Part shown: positions 1 through 9,465 of the stretch, piece after piece
Numbering within the stretch: the stretch's first letter is position 1
How the letters are laid out: every line of letters starts with the position of its first letter
Source of the DNA: VFJQ01 sp044226525
Lineage (GTDB): Bacteria; Verrucomicrobiota; Verrucomicrobiia; Chthoniobacterales; Chthoniobacteraceae
Length of the DNA: 64,000 bases
Direction of reading: 5' to 3'
NCBI GenBank assembly: GCA_044226525.1
Contig: JBGAGV010000009.1
Span: 62,001-126,000, forward strand
Made by a program: the position numbers and the translations under genes
Notes under the pieces: generated by a model
Seen by the model: only the letters and a program-made list of their open reading frames with translations
What the model was told of the DNA's origin: nothing
The model's database searches: none

Positions 1-2873
1 GAGAGCCCTTTCTCGTGTTCCATCTTGGCGAACTCGACGATGAGGATGGCGTTCTTCGCGGCGAGACCGATGAGCATGACGAGGCCGATCTGCGCGTAGA
101 TGTTGTTTTCGTAGTGGCCCACCATCAGGCCGGCGAACGCGCCGCACACCGCCACGGGCACGCTGAGCAGCACGCTGAAGGGCAGGCTCCAGCTTTCGTA
201 TTGCGCCGCGAGGATGAGGAAGACGAAAAGGAGCGAGAGCGCGAAGATGGTGCTCGATGAGACGCCTTCCTGAGCGCGCTTTTCCTGGTAGCTCATGCCC
301 ATGTAGGCGTAGCCCATTTCGTTCGACATGGTCTGCGCAAAGACTTCCTCCAGCGCTTTCATGGCCTGGCCGGAGCTGTAGCCGGGCGCGGGGGTGACGT
401 TGATCTGTGCGCTGCGGTAGAGGTTGTAGCGCATGGTAAATTCCGGGCCGCTGATCGGCTTCGCATTCACCACGGCACTGAGCGGAACCATGGCGCCGGT
501 TTTGTTTTTCACGAAGAACTGGCCGACCTGATCGGCGTTGGTGCGGTAGTCGCCCTCGGCTTGCACGAAGACCTGCCACTGCCGGCCGAAGCGGTTGAAG
601 TAATTCACGAAGTAGCTGCCCATGAAGGTCTGCAGCGTCTGATAGACGGAGCTGAGCTCGAGGTTTTGCTTCAGCGCCTTGTCGCGATCGACGTTCATGA
701 ACACCTGCGGCACGGCGGGCGAAAACATGGGCGTGACGCCGGTGAGTTCCTTGCGTTCACGCGCGGCAGCGGTGAATTTGGCGACATTCTCCGCGAGGAA
801 TGCGATGTCTTTGCCCGCACGATCCTGGAGCAGGAAGGTGACGCCGCCGCTCGTGCCGATGCCGGGAATGGCGGGAGGCGAAAAGGCGAAGGCGCGTGCG
901 CCGGCGACCTGGTAAAACGCGGCGTTCACGTGTTTGAGGATGGCGTTGTATTGCTCCTCGGGCGCCTTGCGTTTGCTCCATTCCTTGAGCGAAACGAAGA
1001 AGATGCCGCTGTAGGTGGTGTTGACGCCGCTGAGGAAGTTCAGGCCGGTGACGGTGGTGTAGTATTCGACGCCGGGGGTGTTTTTGAGCACCTCCTCGCA
1101 CTGCTTCATGACTTCGTCGGTGCGCTGGAGCGAAGCGGCATCCGGCAGGATGACCTGCGCGAAAAAGTAGCCCTGGTCTTCCTCGGGCAGGAAGCTGCCG
1201 GGGATGCGTTTGCCGAGTGCGCTGGAGAGGACGACGACACCGCCGAGGATGATGACGGCGATGATCGATTTGCGGATGAGGAAATGGCAGGAAGTGACGA
1301 AGCCATTCGTGGCGACGCCGAAGACGCGGTTGAACCAGTCGAAGAACCGCTGGAGCAGACCGCGGCTCTTTTGCTTTGGGCGCAGAAGCATCGCCGCGAG
1401 GGCCGGAGAGAGAGTGAGCGCGTTGAACGCGGAGATGGCCATCGACACGGCGATGGTGACGGCGAACTGCTGATACAGTCGCCCGGTGATGCCGGGGATG
1501 AACGCGGTCGGCACGAAGACCGCGGCAAGCACGAGCGCGATGGCGACGACCGGACCGCTGACTTCCCGCATCGCCTTCAGGGTGGCTTCCTTCGGCGAGA
1601 GACCGTGCTCGATGTGATGCTCGACCGCTTCGACAACGACGATGGCGTCATCGACGACGAGGCCGATGGCGAGCACGAGGCCGAAGAGGGAGAGCGTGTT
1701 CACGGTGAACCCGAAGATTGGGAACAGCGCGAAGGTGCTGACGAGCGACACCGGCACGGCGAGCAGCGGGATGAGCGTGGCGCGCCAGCCTTGCAGAAAG
1801 ACGAATACGACGAGGATGACGAGCAGGAGCGCTTCGACGAGGGTGTGCTGGATTTCGACCATGCCTTCGGTGACGGCGAGGGTGGTATCGAGGCAGGTGA
1901 CGTATTCGAGATCGGCGGGGAATTTCTCCGCGAGCCGCTGCATCGTTTTTTTGGCGGCATCGGCGGCGGCGATGGCATTGGAGCCGGGGAGCTGGTAGAG
2001 CGAGATGAGCGCGGCGGCCTTGCCGTTGAGGCGGCCGCGGATGGCGTAATTCTGCGCGCCGAGTTCGATACGGGCGACGTCTTTCACGCGGAGCATGGAG
2101 CCGTCGGCATTGGCGCGCACGACGATCTCGCCAAACTCTTCGGCGGTCTGCAACCGGCCCTGGGCGCGGACGGCGTAGGTGAATTCCTGGCCCTTTGGAA
2201 TCGGCTCGCCGCCGACGGTGCCAGCGGGATTCACCGTGTTTTGCGCCTGCACGGCTTGGAGGATTTCGGGAATGGTGAGGCCGAGCTTGGCGAGCTGGTC
2301 GGGCTTCACCCAGATGCGCATGGCGTATTGGCCCGCGCCGAAAACCGTCACGCTGGCGATGCCTTTCACGCGGGTGAATTCGTCGTTCAGGTTGATGTTC
2401 GCGTAGTTCGCCAGGAAGATGTTGTCGTAGGTTCCTTTCGGCGAATAGAGCGCGAACATGACCAGCGGCGCGGAGGTCGATTTCTGCACCGTGACGCCGA
2501 ACTTGGTGACGTCCTGCGGGAGCTGCGAATTCGCCTGGTTGGCGCGCATCTGCGAGAGGATCTGGTCGGTGTTGACGTCGGTGCCGACCTCGAAATTCAC
2601 CGTGAGCTTGAGCGTGCCGTCGTTGGCGTTGACGGACGACATGTAGTTCATGTTGTCCACGCCGCTCATCTGCTGCTCGATGGGTGTGGCGACGGATTGC
2701 TCGACAGTGAGCGCGTCGGCGCCGGTGTAGGTGGTCTTCACCTGGATTTCCGGCGGCACGATGTCGGGGAACTGCGCGACGGGCAGGCGCGTGTAAGTGA
2801 TCGCGCCGATGATCGTCATCACGATGGAGATGACCATCGCGACGATGGGGCGGTTGACGAAGAAGCTGGCCAT
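1..2873 (-). CDS. RND efflux permease, AcrB/HAE1 family (3' end cut by window edge)
   Basis: Inner-membrane proton-driven multidrug exporter of the hydrophobe/amphiphile RND family. The frame stays open from ATG at 2873 to the left edge (957 codons seen; family members are about 1030-1060 residues, so only the last transmembrane segments are missing). It opens with MASFFVNRPIVAMVISI, the typical N-terminal first helix. The proton-relay Asp pair of TM4 is present in GLVVDDAIVVVE at residues 408-409, matching AcrB D407/D408. Periplasmic porter loops and a second TM bundle follow (QIGLVMLIGLAAKNAI near the edge). It starts 6 bases after the adaptor gene, so the two form an adaptor-permease operon; no outer-membrane channel gene is visible. 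Substrate cannot be told from the sequence. Confidence 0.93.
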   Translation of the reverse strand, partial: MASFFVNRPIVAMVISIVMTIIGAITYTRLPVAQFPDIVPPEIQVKTTYTGADALTVEQSVATPIEQQMSGVDNMNYMSSVNANDGTLKLTVNFEVGTDVNTDQILSQMRANQANSQLPQDVTKFGVTVQKSTSAPLVMFALYSPKGTYDNIFLANYANINLNDEFTRVKGIASVTVFGAGQYAMRIWVKPDQLAKLGLTIPEILQAVQAQNTVNPAGTVGGEPIPKGQEFTYAVRAQGRLQTAEEFGEIVVRANADGSMLRVKDVARIELGAQNYAIRGRLNGKAAALISLYQLPGSNAIAAADAAKKTMQRLAEKFPADLEYVTCLDTTLAVTEGMVEIQHTLVEALLLVILVVFVFLQGWRATLIPLLAVPVSLVSTFALFPIFGFTVNTLSLFGLVLAIGLVVDDAIVVVEAVEHHIEHGLSPKEATLKAMREVSGPVVAIALVLAAVFVPTAFIPGITGRLYQQFAVTIAVSMAISAFNALTLSPALAAMLLRPKQKSRGLLQRFFDWFNRVFGVATNGFVTSCHFLIRKSIIAVIILGGVVVLSSALGKRIPGSFLPEEDQGYFFAQVILPDAASLQRTDEVMKQCEEVLKNTPGVEYYTTVTGLNFLSGVNTTYSGIFFVSLKEWSKRKAPEEQYNAILKHVNAAFYQVAGARAFAFSPPAIPGIGTSGGVTFLLQDRAGKDIAFLAENVAKFTAAARERKELTGVTPMFSPAVPQVFMNVDRDKALKQNLELSSVYQTLQTFMGSYFVNYFNRFGRQWQVFVQAEGDYRTNADQVGQFFVKNKTGAMVPLSAVVNAKPISGPEFTMRYNLYRSAQINVTPAPGYSSGQAMKALEEVFAQTMSNEMGYAYMGMSYQEKRAQEGVSSSTIFALSLLFVFLILAAQYESWSLPFSVLLSVPVAVCGAFAGLMVGHYENNIYAQIGLVMLIGLAAKNAILIVEFAKMEHEKGL

Positions 2874-2879
2874 GGCGCG

Positions 2880-4073
2880 TTATTTGGCGGCGGGTTGCGC
2901 AGCGGGCGGAGCGCTGGCGGCCGGAGCCGGAGCGGCGGGAGGCGACCACGGCTTCGCGTTGACGGGTGCGCCGGTCTTCACTTTTTGCAGACCTTCGACG
3001 ATGACCTTTTCGCCGGGTTGCAGACCCGAGGTGACGACCCAATCGGAGCCGGTGCGCGCGCCGACTTTCACGGGGCGAATCTCCGCGGTGCCATTCGCGG
3101 CGACCACGCCGAGCTGGTAGTTGCCCTGCACTTCGGCCACGGCGCGTTGGGGAACGACGACGGCGTCCTTCAGCACTTCGGCTTCGATGCGAGCGCGGGC
3201 GAAGAAACCGGGCCGGAGGATGTTGCCGGGATTGTGCAGGAGGGCGGTCACGAGAATGGTGCCGGTGGAGGCGTTCACCTGGCGATCGACGGAGAGGAGC
3301 CGCGCTTTCTGCGGGAAGCCGGAGCCGTCGGCGAGAATGAGCTCGATGCGCTCGGGGCGTTCCTCCAAGGGGACTTTGAGCGTGCCTTGCGCGCGAGGCA
3401 TGGCCGCGAGGTAGTCGGCTTCGCTGACGGGGAAGAGAACCTTGATGGGGTCGAGCGTGGAAACCGAGGTGAGCACCGTGCTGCTGGCGGTGCCGACGAG
3501 ATCGCCGATCTGCGCTTGCGCGATGCCGGCGATGCCATCGACTGGCGAAGTGATGCGGCAGAAATCGAGGTTCAGCTTCGCCTGCTCGACGTTCGCTTCG
3601 AGCGCTTTTACCTTGGCGACGTTGGCTTCGTTGAGCTGGGTCTTATTGGTGAATTCCTTTTCGGCGATCACCTTTTTGTCGAAGAGCTCCTTGTTGCGCT
3701 CGAAATCCGCCTGTGAGGCGACCTGCAGTGCCTTGCCCTGCTCGAGTGCGCTCTTCGCCTCAGCGAGGGCGGCTTCGAAGGGGCGCGGATCGATTTCGAA
3801 GAGAAGGTCGCCTTTCTTCACGAGCGAACCTTCGGCGTAGTCGCGCTTGAGCAGGTAGCCGGTCACGCGGGCGCGAATCTCCGCGTTTTCCGAACCATCG
3901 AGCGTGCCGATCCAGTCCCGATAGACGGGCACGTCGCGAGTCGCAGCGGGCGCTACGAGGACATCGGGTGGTGGCAAGGCTTTGGGGGCTTCCTGTCTCT
4001 CGCAGGCTGGAAGGAAGAGAGCGCCGGCGGCAAGGGCGGCGAAATGAAAGCGGAGTCGAGTGTCCTGAGGCAT
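2880..4073 (-). CDS. RND efflux periplasmic adaptor (membrane fusion protein), lipoprotein
   Basis: Adaptor that links the downstream RND permease to an outer-membrane channel. The 397-residue product has a short N-terminus, a hydrophobic stretch and a lipobox-like LPAC with Cys24, so it is probably acylated like AcrA. The lipoyl half-motifs flank a coiled-coil hairpin: EGSLVKKGDLLFEIDPRPF before it and ITSPVDGIAGIAQAQIGDLV after it. Beta-barrel and membrane-proximal segments follow (NPGNILRPGFFARARIEA, then the VVPQRAV region). The C-terminus is an Ala/Pro-rich tail. The ATG at 4073 gives the signal peptide directly; further in-frame codons upstream run into divergent pyrH sequence and are not believed. 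It is transcribed ahead of the permease with a 6-base gap. Confidence 0.93.
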   Translation of the reverse strand: MPQDTRLRFHFAALAAGALFLPACERQEAPKALPPPDVLVAPAATRDVPVYRDWIGTLDGSENAEIRARVTGYLLKRDYAEGSLVKKGDLLFEIDPRPFEAALAEAKSALEQGKALQVASQADFERNKELFDKKVIAEKEFTNKTQLNEANVAKVKALEANVEQAKLNLDFCRITSPVDGIAGIAQAQIGDLVGTASSTVLTSVSTLDPIKVLFPVSEADYLAAMPRAQGTLKVPLEERPERIELILADGSGFPQKARLLSVDRQVNASTGTILVTALLHNPGNILRPGFFARARIEAEVLKDAVVVPQRAVAEVQGNYQLGVVAANGTAEIRPVKVGARTGSDWVVTSGLQPGEKVIVEGLQKVKTGAPVNAKPWSPPAAPAPAASAPPAAQPAAK

Positions 4074-4265
4074 GATGAGAAAAAACGTATGTCCGCTTTT
4101 ATGACAGGGCGTGGGAATGAGGGCGAGTGTTACCTTTCCCTCCAGGCTGGGTGAGTTTGGGAACGAACCAAGGGGAGGTGAGACACATGAAGAGGAGGAC
4201 CTTGCCTTTTGCCTGACACTCCGCGCTCGACAGGGCCGGGAGTGCGCGGCAAGCTGTCCGTTCCA

Positions 4266-5024
4266 ATGCCTTCCGCTGCCCGTCGTTCTGCCAAAAAGAC
4301 CAAGTCGCTTAAGCCTCGTTATCGTCGGATCGTGCTCAAACTGAGCGGTGAAGCGCTGAAGGCGAAGGGGTCGCAGGACAATATCTCGCCCGAGATCGTC
4401 GCTGCAGTGTGTGAACAGATCAAAGAGGTGCACGCCCTCGGGGTGCAGATCGCCATCGTCATCGGCGGTGGGAACATCTGGCGCGGGCTGAGTGCGAGTC
4501 ATCGCGGCATGGAGCGGACGACGGCGGATTACATGGGGATGCTGGCCACGGTCATCAACGGACTGGCGCTGAAGAGCGGGCTCGAGGCGATGGGACTCGA
4601 AGCGCGGGTGCACACGGCCATTCGCATGGATGCGGTGGCGGAGCCGTTTATTCGCAATCGCGCGGTGCACCAGATCGAGAAGGGGCACATCATTATTTTT
4701 GTCGCCGGCACCGGGAATCCGTTTTTCTCGACCGATACGACCGCGGCACTCCGAGCCAACGAAATCGGGGCCGAGGTCATCCTGAAGGCCACGAAAGTCG
4801 ATGGCATCTATACCGCCGACCCGATGAAGGACCCGAAGGCGACCCGCTACGATCACGTGACCTACAGCGAGTGCCTCACCAAGCGGCTCAACGTGATGGA
4901 TAGCACGGCGTTCAGCCTCTGCCAGGATAACAAGATGCCGATCATCGTCTTCGATATGATGGCCCCGCATAACATCCGCAACGTCATCTGCGGCTCGACC
5001 GTCGGCACGCTTGTCACGGCCTGA
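4266..5024 (+). CDS. pyrH: UMP kinase
   Basis: Phosphorylates UMP to UDP in de novo pyrimidine nucleotide synthesis; cytoplasmic, amino-acid-kinase fold. Family signatures are clear: VLKLSGEAL at the nucleotide-binding N-terminus, IVIGGGNIWRG, and later FFSTDTTAALRA and VMDSTAFSLC. The ATG at 4266 gives 252 residues with a short basic N-terminal extension (MPSAARRSAKKTK) before the kinase core. A TTG at 4209, about 10 bases after an AGGAGG at 4193-4198, is a possible alternative start that would add 19 residues, so the start is uncertain. The gene is followed 38 bases later by frr, the conserved pyrH-frr order seen in many bacteria. Confidence 0.95.
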   Translation: MPSAARRSAKKTKSLKPRYRRIVLKLSGEALKAKGSQDNISPEIVAAVCEQIKEVHALGVQIAIVIGGGNIWRGLSASHRGMERTTADYMGMLATVINGLALKSGLEAMGLEARVHTAIRMDAVAEPFIRNRAVHQIEKGHIIIFVAGTGNPFFSTDTTAALRANEIGAEVILKATKVDGIYTADPMKDPKATRYDHVTYSECLTKRLNVMDSTAFSLCQDNKMPIIVFDMMAPHNIRNVICGSTVGTLVTA

Positions 5025-5062
5025 AATTTTGAATTCTTAATTTTTCTTTCTTAATTTCCCAC

Positions 5063-5623
5063 ATGGACCCTGACGAAATTCTCATGAACACGGAGGAGGC
5101 GATGGAAAAGGCGGCGCACTACCTCCAGCACGAAATGTCCACGATCCGCACCGGCAAGGCCTCACCCGCGCTGGTGGAGAACATCGATGTGGAGGCCTAC
5201 GGCTCGCAGATGAAGCTCAAGCAGCTCGCGCTGATCAGCACGCCGGAGCCGCGACTCGTGGTCATCCAGCCGTTCGACATGAGCACCGTGCAGGCGATCG
5301 AAAAAGCCCTCAAGGAATCGAGGATCGGCATCAACCCGAACGTCGATGGCAAGATCATCCGCCTGCCGATTCCCGCGCTCACCGAAGAGCGCCGCCGCGA
5401 GCTGGTGAAGAATATCAAGCAGATGGCCGAAGAAGCGCGTGTGCGTGTCCGCGGGGCGCGTCGCGACGGGCTCGAGGCGCTGAAAAAAGCGCAGAAGGGC
5501 GGCGGCATCACCGAGGACGACCTCGAACGTTACGAAAAGGATGTGCAGAAGTTCACCGACGATTTTGTGAAGAAGATCGACGACTCGGTGGAGTCGAAGG
5601 AAGCCGAAGTGATGAAAGTCTAA
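5063..5623 (+). CDS. frr: ribosome recycling factor
   Basis: Splits the post-termination ribosome together with EF-G. The 186-residue length is standard. Recognisable blocks are the N-terminal helix ending in MSTIRTGKASPALVENI, the domain II segment PEPRLVVIQPFD, and the domain I return IPALTEERRRELVKNIKQ with VRVRGARRDG. The AT-rich gap to pyrH (5025-5062) shows no obvious terminator, so co-transcription with pyrH is likely. The next gene starts six bases after the stop. Confidence 0.97.
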   Translation: MDPDEILMNTEEAMEKAAHYLQHEMSTIRTGKASPALVENIDVEAYGSQMKLKQLALISTPEPRLVVIQPFDMSTVQAIEKALKESRIGINPNVDGKIIRLPIPALTEERRRELVKNIKQMAEEARVRVRGARRDGLEALKKAQKGGGITEDDLERYEKDVQKFTDDFVKKIDDSVESKEAEVMKV

Positions 5624-5629
5624 CACCGC

Positions 5630-6112
5630 ATGCGCCCAACTATTCTTACCGCCATTTTCCTGAGCCTGCTCACCGCGCTCGCGCCCGCGAACGTGGTGCG
5701 CAAAGCGCCCGATTTCACCTGGCCCGCCGCGGGTAACAAGAACCGCTCGCTGCGCAGCCTGAACGGCCAGCCGGTCGTGCTGGTGATTGCGAAAAATCCG
5801 AAGACCGGGGCCTTCCGTAAACAGGCGGAGTGGCTGAAGCAGACCTATCAGCAGCTCGCCGCGAAAGGCACGGTGTTTATCGCCGCCTTCCAGCAGAGCG
5901 AAGATGGGCTGAAGAGCGACATCCCGTTTGTCGTGGCCAACAACGGCGGCGGCATCGCCAGTGCCTACGGCGTGCAGGGTGACTTCACGCTCGTGGTCAT
6001 CGGCAAGGACGGGAATGTCGATTACCAGACCAACAAGGTCCGCACCGGCGAACGCGTGCGCGATATCATCATCAACAACTACGAAACGCAGGCCGCGACG
6101 CGCGGGAAGTAA
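5630..6112 (+). CDS. exported protein with thioredoxin/peroxiredoxin-like fold, no cysteines
   Basis: A 160-residue protein with an N-terminal signal peptide (hydrophobic stretch LTAIFLSLLTALAPA). The body follows the order of a redoxin domain: APDFTWP and LRSLNGQPVVLVIAK where AhpC/TSA proteins carry their first strand and peroxidatic loop, then GTVFIAAF, a GIASAYGVQGDFTLVVIGKDG segment, and a C-terminal helix. There is not a single cysteine, so it cannot act as a thiol peroxidase or disulfide exchanger. It is more likely a structural or binding relative. It starts 6 bases after frr and may be transcribed with it. The fold call is by motif order only. Confidence 0.6.
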   Translation: MRPTILTAIFLSLLTALAPANVVRKAPDFTWPAAGNKNRSLRSLNGQPVVLVIAKNPKTGAFRKQAEWLKQTYQQLAAKGTVFIAAFQQSEDGLKSDIPFVVANNGGGIASAYGVQGDFTLVVIGKDGNVDYQTNKVRTGERVRDIIINNYETQAATRGK

Positions 6113-6200
6113 CCGAGCCGCGAGTGGATCGTAACCGGTAATCAGCCGATGGATGGAGCGCGCGATTGGCGTGCGGCGTCCGATTCCTGATTCCTGACGC

Positions 6201-6638
6201 ATGCGCATCGCTGTCCTTTCCGATTCCCACAACCGTCTGCCGCAGCACGTCCTCGAGGCCATCCGCGGCGCGGATGAAATCTGGCATCTCGGCGATGTGA
6301 CGGATGAAAACATCATCTACGAAATCCGCGCGCTCGGGCCGAAGGTGCGGGTGGTGCGGGGAAATTGCGACGAGTGCAGCGACTGGCCATGGACGGCGGA
6401 TTTCAAACTGTGCGGAGTAGTGATCCATCTCGAACACATCCCGCCGCGGCAACCGCCCTCGCCCTACGACCTGCTACTGCACGGCCACACCCACGTGCCG
6501 CGCGACGAGATGATCCGCGGCACGCGCTATCTCAACCCCGGCACGGTGGGAAATCCGAACAAAGGCGCACCCGCGAGTTATGCGTGGCTCACGCTGGAAG
6601 AAGGCGTGGAGCCGGAGTGGGACATCGTGCGGGTGTAG
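6201..6638 (+). CDS. metallophosphoesterase, YfcE/MJ0936-type
   Basis: Small (145 aa) cytoplasmic metal-dependent phosphoesterase. All five metal-ligand motifs are present in order: SDSHN at residues 7-11, LGDV, GNCD, LLHGHTHVP and LNPGTVGNP. This is the compact single-domain YfcE family, whose members hydrolyse phosphodiesters in vitro; the natural substrate is unknown. The ATG at 6201 directly precedes the first beta strand (MRIAVLSDSH). It sits 88 bases after the thioredoxin-fold gene and converges on the PQQ-propeller gene. Confidence 0.88.
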   Translation: MRIAVLSDSHNRLPQHVLEAIRGADEIWHLGDVTDENIIYEIRALGPKVRVVRGNCDECSDWPWTADFKLCGVVIHLEHIPPRQPPSPYDLLLHGHTHVPRDEMIRGTRYLNPGTVGNPNKGAPASYAWLTLEEGVEPEWDIVRV

Positions 6639-6696
6639 GACGGCGGAGGTGGGTCCGGGCCGCGGCCGGCGAGTGGGCGGCGCTTCGTGAAGGGGC

Positions 6697-7872
6697 TTAT
6701 TTCAAATTGAGGACGACGACTTCGCCGCGGCTGTTGCGGCAGTAGAGGAGGGCGTTGGCGAGGACGGGGGCGGTCCAGGCTTTGGGGCCGAAGACCTGGG
6801 TGCGGGTGGTGGGTTTGAAACCCGTGGGGTCGGCGGGGGCGATGAGCAGTTCGCCGAGGCCGCTAAGGGCGATGAGCTTGCCGTCGGCCACAATGACGCC
6901 GCCGGAGCCGAAGCCGGGCTCGGCCCATTTTTCATCGCCGGTAGCGAAGTCGAGGCACTTGAGCGTGGCCTTTTCCGTGGTGTCGCCATCGACGCCGTAG
7001 AGATGGCCTTCGTGCAAGACGGCGGCGTTGAGCTGGGTGCGGAGCTTTTTGGTTTTCCACACGAGTTCGGGCGCAGCGCCGCCGAGCTTGAGCAGGCCGC
7101 CGCCTTTGCCGTAGCCGCTGGAGATAAACATGCGGTCGCCGCTGACGATAGGATCGGCGGCGTTGACGCCGTATTGAGTGAGCCAGCGGAAGCGCCATGC
7201 TTCGGCGCCGGTCTTGATGTTGACGGCCACGTAGTTTTCGCCGTTGGAGAGAATGGCGAGATTACCGACGGGGAGCGGGGTGGAATAGCCGGCGTCTTTC
7301 GCGGCGGATTTCCAGACGAGTTTGCCGGTGGCTTTTTCCACCGCGCAGCCGGCTTCGCCGACATTGAGCACGAGGAGATCGCCGCTGACGAGCGGAGCGC
7401 CGGTGAAGCCCCAGGTGGCGATGTTCGCGCCAGTTTCCTTGGCGATGTTTTTTTCCCACACGACCGCGCCGCTCGAAGCGTCGAGGGCTTTGAGATCGCC
7501 CCAGCGGCTCAGCCAGTAAAGGCGGTCGCCATCTAAGACCGGCGTGCCGGTGGTGCCGCCTTCGTAGTATTTGTCACCGAGCTCGGCGGGGTAGCTGTGT
7601 TTCCAGAGTTCCTTGCCGGTGGTGGCGTCGAAGCAGAAGACGGTGTCCTTGCCATCGGCGTGGCCGGCGGTGGCGGCGCGGCCTTTCGCCACGACGATGG
7701 ACGACATGCCGAGGCCGACTTCCGCTTTCCACGCGACTGGCGGGTCGCCGTCCCACGTGCCCTTCCAGCCCTTCTCGACGGAGACGCCGTTGTGGGCCGG
7801 GCCGCGGAAGCAAGGCCAGTCGTCGGCGAAGGCGGAGGCGGTGATGAGAGCGAGCGCTAGATGTCGGAGCAT
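6697..7872 (-). CDS. secreted PQQ-like beta-propeller protein
   Basis: A 391-residue exported protein: signal peptide MLRHLALALITASAFA with probable cleavage before DDWPCF. It is followed by the WPCFRGPAHNGVS entry motif common in planctomycete and verrucomicrobial outer-membrane-biogenesis/PQQ-repeat proteins. The body consists of repeated PQQ_2-type blades with G-x-x-x-W closures, for example DATTGKELWK, DASSGAVVWEK and EKATGKLVWKS, about seven in all. No catalytic residues of quinoprotein dehydrogenases are evident, so a scaffold or binding role is likely. Monocistronic by position. Confidence 0.82.
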   Translation of the reverse strand: MLRHLALALITASAFADDWPCFRGPAHNGVSVEKGWKGTWDGDPPVAWKAEVGLGMSSIVVAKGRAATAGHADGKDTVFCFDATTGKELWKHSYPAELGDKYYEGGTTGTPVLDGDRLYWLSRWGDLKALDASSGAVVWEKNIAKETGANIATWGFTGAPLVSGDLLVLNVGEAGCAVEKATGKLVWKSAAKDAGYSTPLPVGNLAILSNGENYVAVNIKTGAEAWRFRWLTQYGVNAADPIVSGDRMFISSGYGKGGGLLKLGGAAPELVWKTKKLRTQLNAAVLHEGHLYGVDGDTTEKATLKCLDFATGDEKWAEPGFGSGGVIVADGKLIALSGLGELLIAPADPTGFKPTTRTQVFGPKAWTAPVLANALLYCRNSRGEVVVLNLK

Positions 7873-8144
7873 GGGAGAAGAGATGCGCCAGTGGTAGCGG
7901 AGTCAACGGTGGGCCTGCCGGTTTTGCAGGCCATACTTCTGGATCTCCTCCGTGGCGGTCCGGGCCTCTCGGCGATGACGGTGAACTCGGGGAGCGTGCC
8001 AACGACGGCGGTTTTCTGCACGACGGGATGACGCTGGAGTGCGCCTTTCAATGCACGTGGGTTGAGGCCAATGAGCGCGACGAAAATTCGCTTGGCTCAT
8101 AAGTGGAGGGGGGAGTATGCCGTGGTTCGGATTCCTTCCCGATC

Positions 8145-9419
8145 ATGCAATTCGACCGCCGTCTCCCAAGATCGCTAGTGCCTTGGTTTTGTCTTGCCGT
8201 GCTATTGCCTCTGGTCAGTGCCCTGTCGGCGCAGGAGCCGTCGTCGTCGGAAGCTTTGCAACGGCCGACCGCACCCAATGCGGAAATGCAGAAGTGGATC
8301 GAGACGGTCGATGCGCAATGGCAGGCGACATTCGAGCGTGAGGTAACCGCGCCATTCGAACAGGAGAAAGCGAAGGCCGTGCGGCAATATATGGCTGGTT
8401 TGGAGGCCGGTTTTGCCAAAGCGAGCAGTGCGGGTAATCTCGACCTGACTGTCCTATGGCGGGATGAGCGTGACCGGTTTGCCCGCGAAAAGGAGGTGCC
8501 GCTGGGTGACGATCCTGCCTCGCCGGCAGAGCTGAAGCCATTGCGAGCCTCGTGGCATGGACAACGGGCGCGGATGGAGAATGATCGCGTGGCGCACACG
8601 AAATCCGTTTACGCGCGCTACGATCAAGTGTTGGCGCAGGCGCAGACACAACTCACCCAGCGGCAGCGTCTGGACGATGCTCTGCTGGTAAAGAAGAAAC
8701 GGGATGAAATCGCGGCAGTTTGGGGGGCTTCGGCCGCAGCACCGATCGCGGAGAATGCCGGAACTCGGAGCGTCGATCCCGCGGCTATTCTGGCCGGCAC
8801 TTGGAAGGTCGTCTGGCCGCAGAATGGCTGGATGGCAACGCGCACTTTTAACAAGGACGGCACCGCGACTACTTCGGACGCCGGCGCCGGGACGTGGAGC
8901 GTCGTCGATGGAAAATCTATCCTCCTAGTGCTGGCGAAATATCAGGAGCGGTATGACCTGCCGCTCAATCCCGAAGGCATGAAGGTGCTCAGCAACAAGA
9001 ACCGGGAACTCACCGCGACCAAGGATCCGATTGCTGCGGCCACGCCGGTTCCGGTCATCGCAGCGCCGAAAACGGCCCAGTCACCGGCCCCGAACCTTGC
9101 TCCGCTTAAGGCGCTGCTGACGGGTTCCCGCTGGCAATGGTTCGATGGTCCGGAGCCGAAGGGGAAAGCGTATTGGGTTGAGTTCTATCGGGATGGCGCC
9201 ATGTTTTCGCAGTGGGGCGAGGCTTACCATTGGGAACTTGTGTCAGCTTCGACGGTGAAAATCAGCGGCGGCAAATCCGGGAAGGCGGAATGGTTCCTTG
9301 CGGTAGATATGGCGAAGAAAGAAGCGCGCCCCGATTCCGCGCTGAATCGGACCGGCGCGCGAAGCATGAGTTTCGAAAAGCATATTTCATCGGTTCCGCC
9401 CAAGGGTCTGAAGTTTTAG
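8145..9419 (+). CDS. exported protein of unknown function with a coiled-coil N-half and two lipocalin-like C-terminal modules
   Basis: The ATG at 8145 yields 424 residues with a clear signal peptide (LVPWFCLAVLLPLVSALSA, cleavage before QEPSS). Residues about 30-200 are charged and helical, rich in Q, E, K and A. Two similar beta modules follow. One starts with LAGTWKVVWPQNGW and carries the FNKDGTATTSDAGAGTWSV pattern. The other starts with LTGSRWQWFDGPEP and includes WVEFYRDGAMFSQWGEAYHWEL. The T-W..-F..DGT..-W pattern resembles secreted beta-sandwich modules found repeatedly in Verrucomicrobia proteins with no assigned function. I do not recognise a named family. In-frame codons upstream to 8103 lack a signal peptide and are not included. 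Confidence 0.72.
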   Translation: MQFDRRLPRSLVPWFCLAVLLPLVSALSAQEPSSSEALQRPTAPNAEMQKWIETVDAQWQATFEREVTAPFEQEKAKAVRQYMAGLEAGFAKASSAGNLDLTVLWRDERDRFAREKEVPLGDDPASPAELKPLRASWHGQRARMENDRVAHTKSVYARYDQVLAQAQTQLTQRQRLDDALLVKKKRDEIAAVWGASAAAPIAENAGTRSVDPAAILAGTWKVVWPQNGWMATRTFNKDGTATTSDAGAGTWSVVDGKSILLVLAKYQERYDLPLNPEGMKVLSNKNRELTATKDPIAAATPVPVIAAPKTAQSPAPNLAPLKALLTGSRWQWFDGPEPKGKAYWVEFYRDGAMFSQWGEAYHWELVSASTVKISGGKSGKAEWFLAVDMAKKEARPDSALNRTGARSMSFEKHISSVPPKGLKF

Positions 9420-9465
9420 GGTTGGTTCAGAATGCTCCTAGGGGTGGGGGCTCGCGAACCTTGCT

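Noticed and set aside
561..3716. A 1051-codon open frame on the plus strand
   Set aside because: It is antisense to the RND permease and adaptor, has a His/Asp/Arg/Gly-biased composition typical of shadow frames in GC-rich DNA, and shows no domain.
7903..8100. Possible minus-strand gene remnant upstream of the PQQ-propeller gene
   Set aside because: A few protein-like stretches appear in two frames, but nothing matches a family and the frame is broken; too weak to call even a pseudogene.
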